This document shows, one piece after another, positions 8,312 through 9,576 of a DNA stretch of 9,576 nt. Source of the stretch: Holophaga sp. (GTDB lineage: Bacteria; Acidobacteriota; Holophagae; Holophagales; Holophagaceae); the NCBI GenBank assembly GCA_030691225.1, contig JAUYES010000757.1, positions 1-9,576 on the forward strand. Reading direction: 5' to 3'. The stretch's first letter is position 1. Each line of letters begins with the position of its first letter. The notes below the pieces were generated by a model. It searched no databases and was not told the DNA's origin. It saw nothing but the letters and a program-made list of their open reading frames with translations. Both the position numbers and the translations under genes were made by a program.

Positions 8312-8429
8312 GCAAAGCGTGTGAAAGGAAAAAATTTCATGAAAAAATCACCTTAGCCATCTGGGCGAGATCTGCAAAAAATGAGAATCGTGAAAGCGAA
8401 CCATAAAATTAATATTATTTTTGAATCCA
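8312..8429 (-). promoter_or_regulatory. AT-rich upstream region of cas3, probable cas operon promoter
   Basis: This gap of about 118 bp between the attC-like hairpin and cas3 is much more AT-rich than the genes around it, with A/T stretches at 8403-8423 and T runs on the minus strand near 8330-8345 and 8375-8382. The six cas genes are packed with almost no spacing, so their main promoter should lie here. I do not see a convincing -35/-10 pair. AT-rich regions before cas3 in E. coli are bound and silenced by H-NS; whether that applies here is unknown. Confidence 0.5.
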
Positions 8430-8462
8430 CCCTAACACGCGGGCGCGTTGTTGGCGTTAGGC
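8430..8462 (-). other. Abbreviated attC-like site at the end of the RES cassette
   Basis: On the minus strand this site starts with GCCTAAC (8462-8456), a perfect R'' box (RYYYAAC) that contains the TAA stop of the RES gene, and ends with GTTAGGG (8436-8430), which fits the core site GTTRRRY except for its last base. CCTAAC and GTTAGG pair over 6 bp, and an inner ACGCGCCCGCGT forms a second small stem. At 33 bp it is well under the roughly 57-bp minimum usually given for attC sites, and separate L'' and L' boxes cannot be made out. It is probably a deleted or decayed attC. A small transcription terminator is a possible alternative, but there is no T run after the stem. Confidence 0.55.
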
Positions 8463-9262
8463 ACCGCTCGTGAGGTGAGAGTAGGTCGACTTGAACTGCT
8501 GCCAATCCTCGCGAGTTGTGGCCTCCCAGCGAAGTTGTCCCGTATCGCTAGGCCGTCCCGTGTGATGCAGCTCGAAGACGCTTCCAGTCCAATGACATGC
8601 TAGTACGCAGTACTGACGTAACCGGTCGGCAAATCTGGGGTGGAGTGCGAAATTGCACCAACGATCGTTACGTGCACTCGGGTACAGAATGGCATCCAGA
8701 CCCTGCGTATACAGCCAATGATATGCAATGGCCGAAGTGTCGGCGTAATCGGGTCCCCGAAAGAGCGCCGAAGCCTCCTGCATGCGCGACCAAACATTCT
8801 CCACTTGCGCAGGTAGGTCGGCTTGCTCCGTCAGATGGTGATGCAGTTCTTCACGAACTGTTGACCATCTGTTCTCTGAGGACAGCATGTCGTGAAGCAA
8901 GACAAGGTACTCGAAGTTGACCGGGTCTGGCGTGTAGAAGATCGCCAAATGGAGCCATGAGTTGGGAGAAATACCAAGCTCCTCGGCAATAACTGCGGGG
9001 GTCTCACCGGCGTAGAGCACTGGATAGTGAGGAATATTGGCGCGCCCATAGTCTCCGCATTTGTCTGCAGGTGGATAGGAGAAGTGGTTTTCAGTCGGTG
9101 TGAGGTTCGTTGGATCGGCTATGCGCCCGCGAACAAATGTAAGCTTGATGCTCTCGTGCCCACGGACGGCAAGAGCGGATAGCCCTCCGTTTTCAGCCAA
9201 CTTGCGATACCGCATTTCGGCAGTGGCGACATAATGAGCCTTGCTAGTCATGTATTGCCTAA
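8436..9262 (-). mobile_element. Probable integron gene cassette carrying the RES gene
   Basis: The unit runs on the minus strand from the cut point G^TTAGGC of the upstream attC (core 9263-9257) to the G of the terminal GTTAGGG (8436). It holds one gene that fills nearly the whole cassette, with a 5-nt leader and a stop codon inside its own R'' box. This gene-to-site geometry is characteristic of integron cassettes. The terminal attC is abbreviated, so the unit may be fixed in place. No integron integrase gene or attI site is present in the window, so the array could be the far end of a chromosomal integron or an integrase-less cassette cluster. Confidence 0.65.
8457..9251 (-). CDS. RES-domain protein (putative NAD+-degrading or ADP-ribosyl enzyme), integron cassette gene
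   Basis: A 264-residue protein with RES-family signatures: YGRANIP (about 68-74, Arg70), PVLYAGETPAVIAEEL (about 77-92, with Tyr80 and Glu90/91), and a distal GLDAILYPSARN (about 184-195, Ser192). RES is named for conserved Arg, Glu and Ser. Known RES proteins resemble ADP-ribosyltransferases, and the toxins among them deplete NAD+. No signal peptide or membrane segment is visible. It is longer than the compact RES toxins, with a helical, acidic stretch between the two signature regions. Known RES toxins pair with an upstream Xre/MbcA-type antitoxin gene; none is seen here. The ATG at 9251 follows a GTTAGGC core site by 5 nt, and the TAA stop lies in a GCCTAAC box, as is typical of a cassette gene. 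A TTG at 9269 would start inside the attC and is rejected. The toxic activity is inference. Confidence 0.78.
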   Translation of the reverse strand: MTSKAHYVATAEMRYRKLAENGGLSALAVRGHESIKLTFVRGRIADPTNLTPTENHFSYPPADKCGDYGRANIPHYPVLYAGETPAVIAEELGISPNSWLHLAIFYTPDPVNFEYLVLLHDMLSSENRWSTVREELHHHLTEQADLPAQVENVWSRMQEASALFRGPDYADTSAIAYHWLYTQGLDAILYPSARNDRWCNFALHPRFADRLRQYCVLACHWTGSVFELHHTGRPSDTGQLRWEATTREDWQQFKSTYSHLTSGA

Positions 9263-9380
9263 CGATCAAAGCTAACCGGCGCTGCCGACAGCCGAATGGT
9301 GGTGGGAGAAGTGAATCTAGAGTGCATGGTAGGGAAACCTGTTCGTTGAGGCTGCGTCCGGGTTGAGCGGATGGTTAGGC
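9257..9380 (-). other. attC recombination site of the preceding cassette
   Basis: On the minus strand the element starts with R'' GCCTAAC (9380-9374) and ends with R' GTTAGGC (9263-9257); the two are perfectly complementary. Inside them lie L'' GCTCAACCCGG and L' CCGGTTAGC, which pair as GCT-AACC-GG with two unpaired C bases on the L'' side. The pairing continues as ACGCAGCC against GGCAGCG, with an unpaired A and one mismatch. Unpaired bases on one arm are the hallmark that directs integrase to the correct strand. The 124-bp length is within the usual range of about 57 to 141 bp. The middle is not conserved, as expected. The arm polarity agrees with the direction of the RES gene. Confidence 0.85.
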
Positions 9381-9576
9381 AGGTGACGTAATAGCCGATT
9401 TGGAAACAGATTTGGAATCAGCTATTTGATGATGAGCATCTTAAGAGGCGGCTGACACTGTTTTGCAAGAATAGACCGAGGTGCTAATTTGAATCTAATT
9501 CAAAGGATCAGCCCTATATTTAGTATTTACGCATGTATAAAGTATCACCGTTCATTTCTGTTATGTAATCATTGTC
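9381..9576. other. Gene-free AT-richer segment, probably the tail of the previous cassette
   Basis: I see no gene in these 196 bases on either strand. A minus-strand frame of 21 codons ends with a TAA inside the GCCTAAC box of the attC (9378-9374), as a cassette gene would, but it is closed upstream by another stop near 9440, so any gene here is decayed or the cassette is non-coding. A perfect 7-bp inverted repeat, TTTGAAT/ATTCAAA, with a 3-nt loop lies at 9488-9504, and GATTTGGAA occurs twice, near 9397-9405 and 9409-9417. Base composition is lower in GC than in the cas region. Confidence 0.5.

Noticed and set aside
9252..9269. A TTG start at 9269 that would add six residues to the RES protein
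   Set aside because: These codons lie in the attC R' box and spacer. The ATG at 9251, 5 nt after the core site, is the usual cassette layout.

Overview
The window holds a compact type I-E CRISPR-Cas locus followed, in the same reading direction, by what looks like the end of an integron cassette array. Almost everything is read from the minus strand, so the biological order runs from high to low coordinates. The host is a bacterium of moderately high GC. Type I-E systems and attC-bearing cassette arrays are both common in Gram-negative bacteria, especially Proteobacteria, but the sequence alone does not fix the taxon.

From right to left: about 200 AT-richer bases without a recognisable gene (9381-9576); a 124-bp element with integron attC architecture (9257-9380); a single-gene cassette encoding a RES-domain protein (8457-9251), whose start lies 5 nt after one attC core site and whose stop codon lies inside another; a 33-bp abbreviated attC-like hairpin (8430-8462); an AT-rich segment probably carrying the cas promoter (8312-8429); and six tightly packed genes, cas3, cas8e (cse1), cas11 (cse2), cas6e, cas7e and cas5e. 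A 140-bp leader (1121-1260) and a CRISPR array of 19 repeats and 18 spacers follow. The array begins inside a repeat at base 1, so it probably continues beyond the left edge.

The cas genes encode a complete interference module. Cas8e, Cas11, Cas7e, Cas5e and Cas6e form Cascade, Cas6e cuts the array transcript, and Cas3 (HD nuclease plus helicase) degrades the target. The adaptation genes cas1 and cas2 are absent from the usual place between the Cascade genes and the leader. The repeat second from the leader is mutated and its neighbouring spacer is 31 rather than 32 nt. cas6e precedes cas7e, unlike the E. coli order, and probably starts at a TTG that overlaps the cas11 stop.

The most interesting part is the right end: a solitary RES-domain protein (a family that includes NAD+-consuming toxins), packaged as an integron cassette with no visible antitoxin and placed directly upstream of the cas operon. 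No integrase is present in the window.
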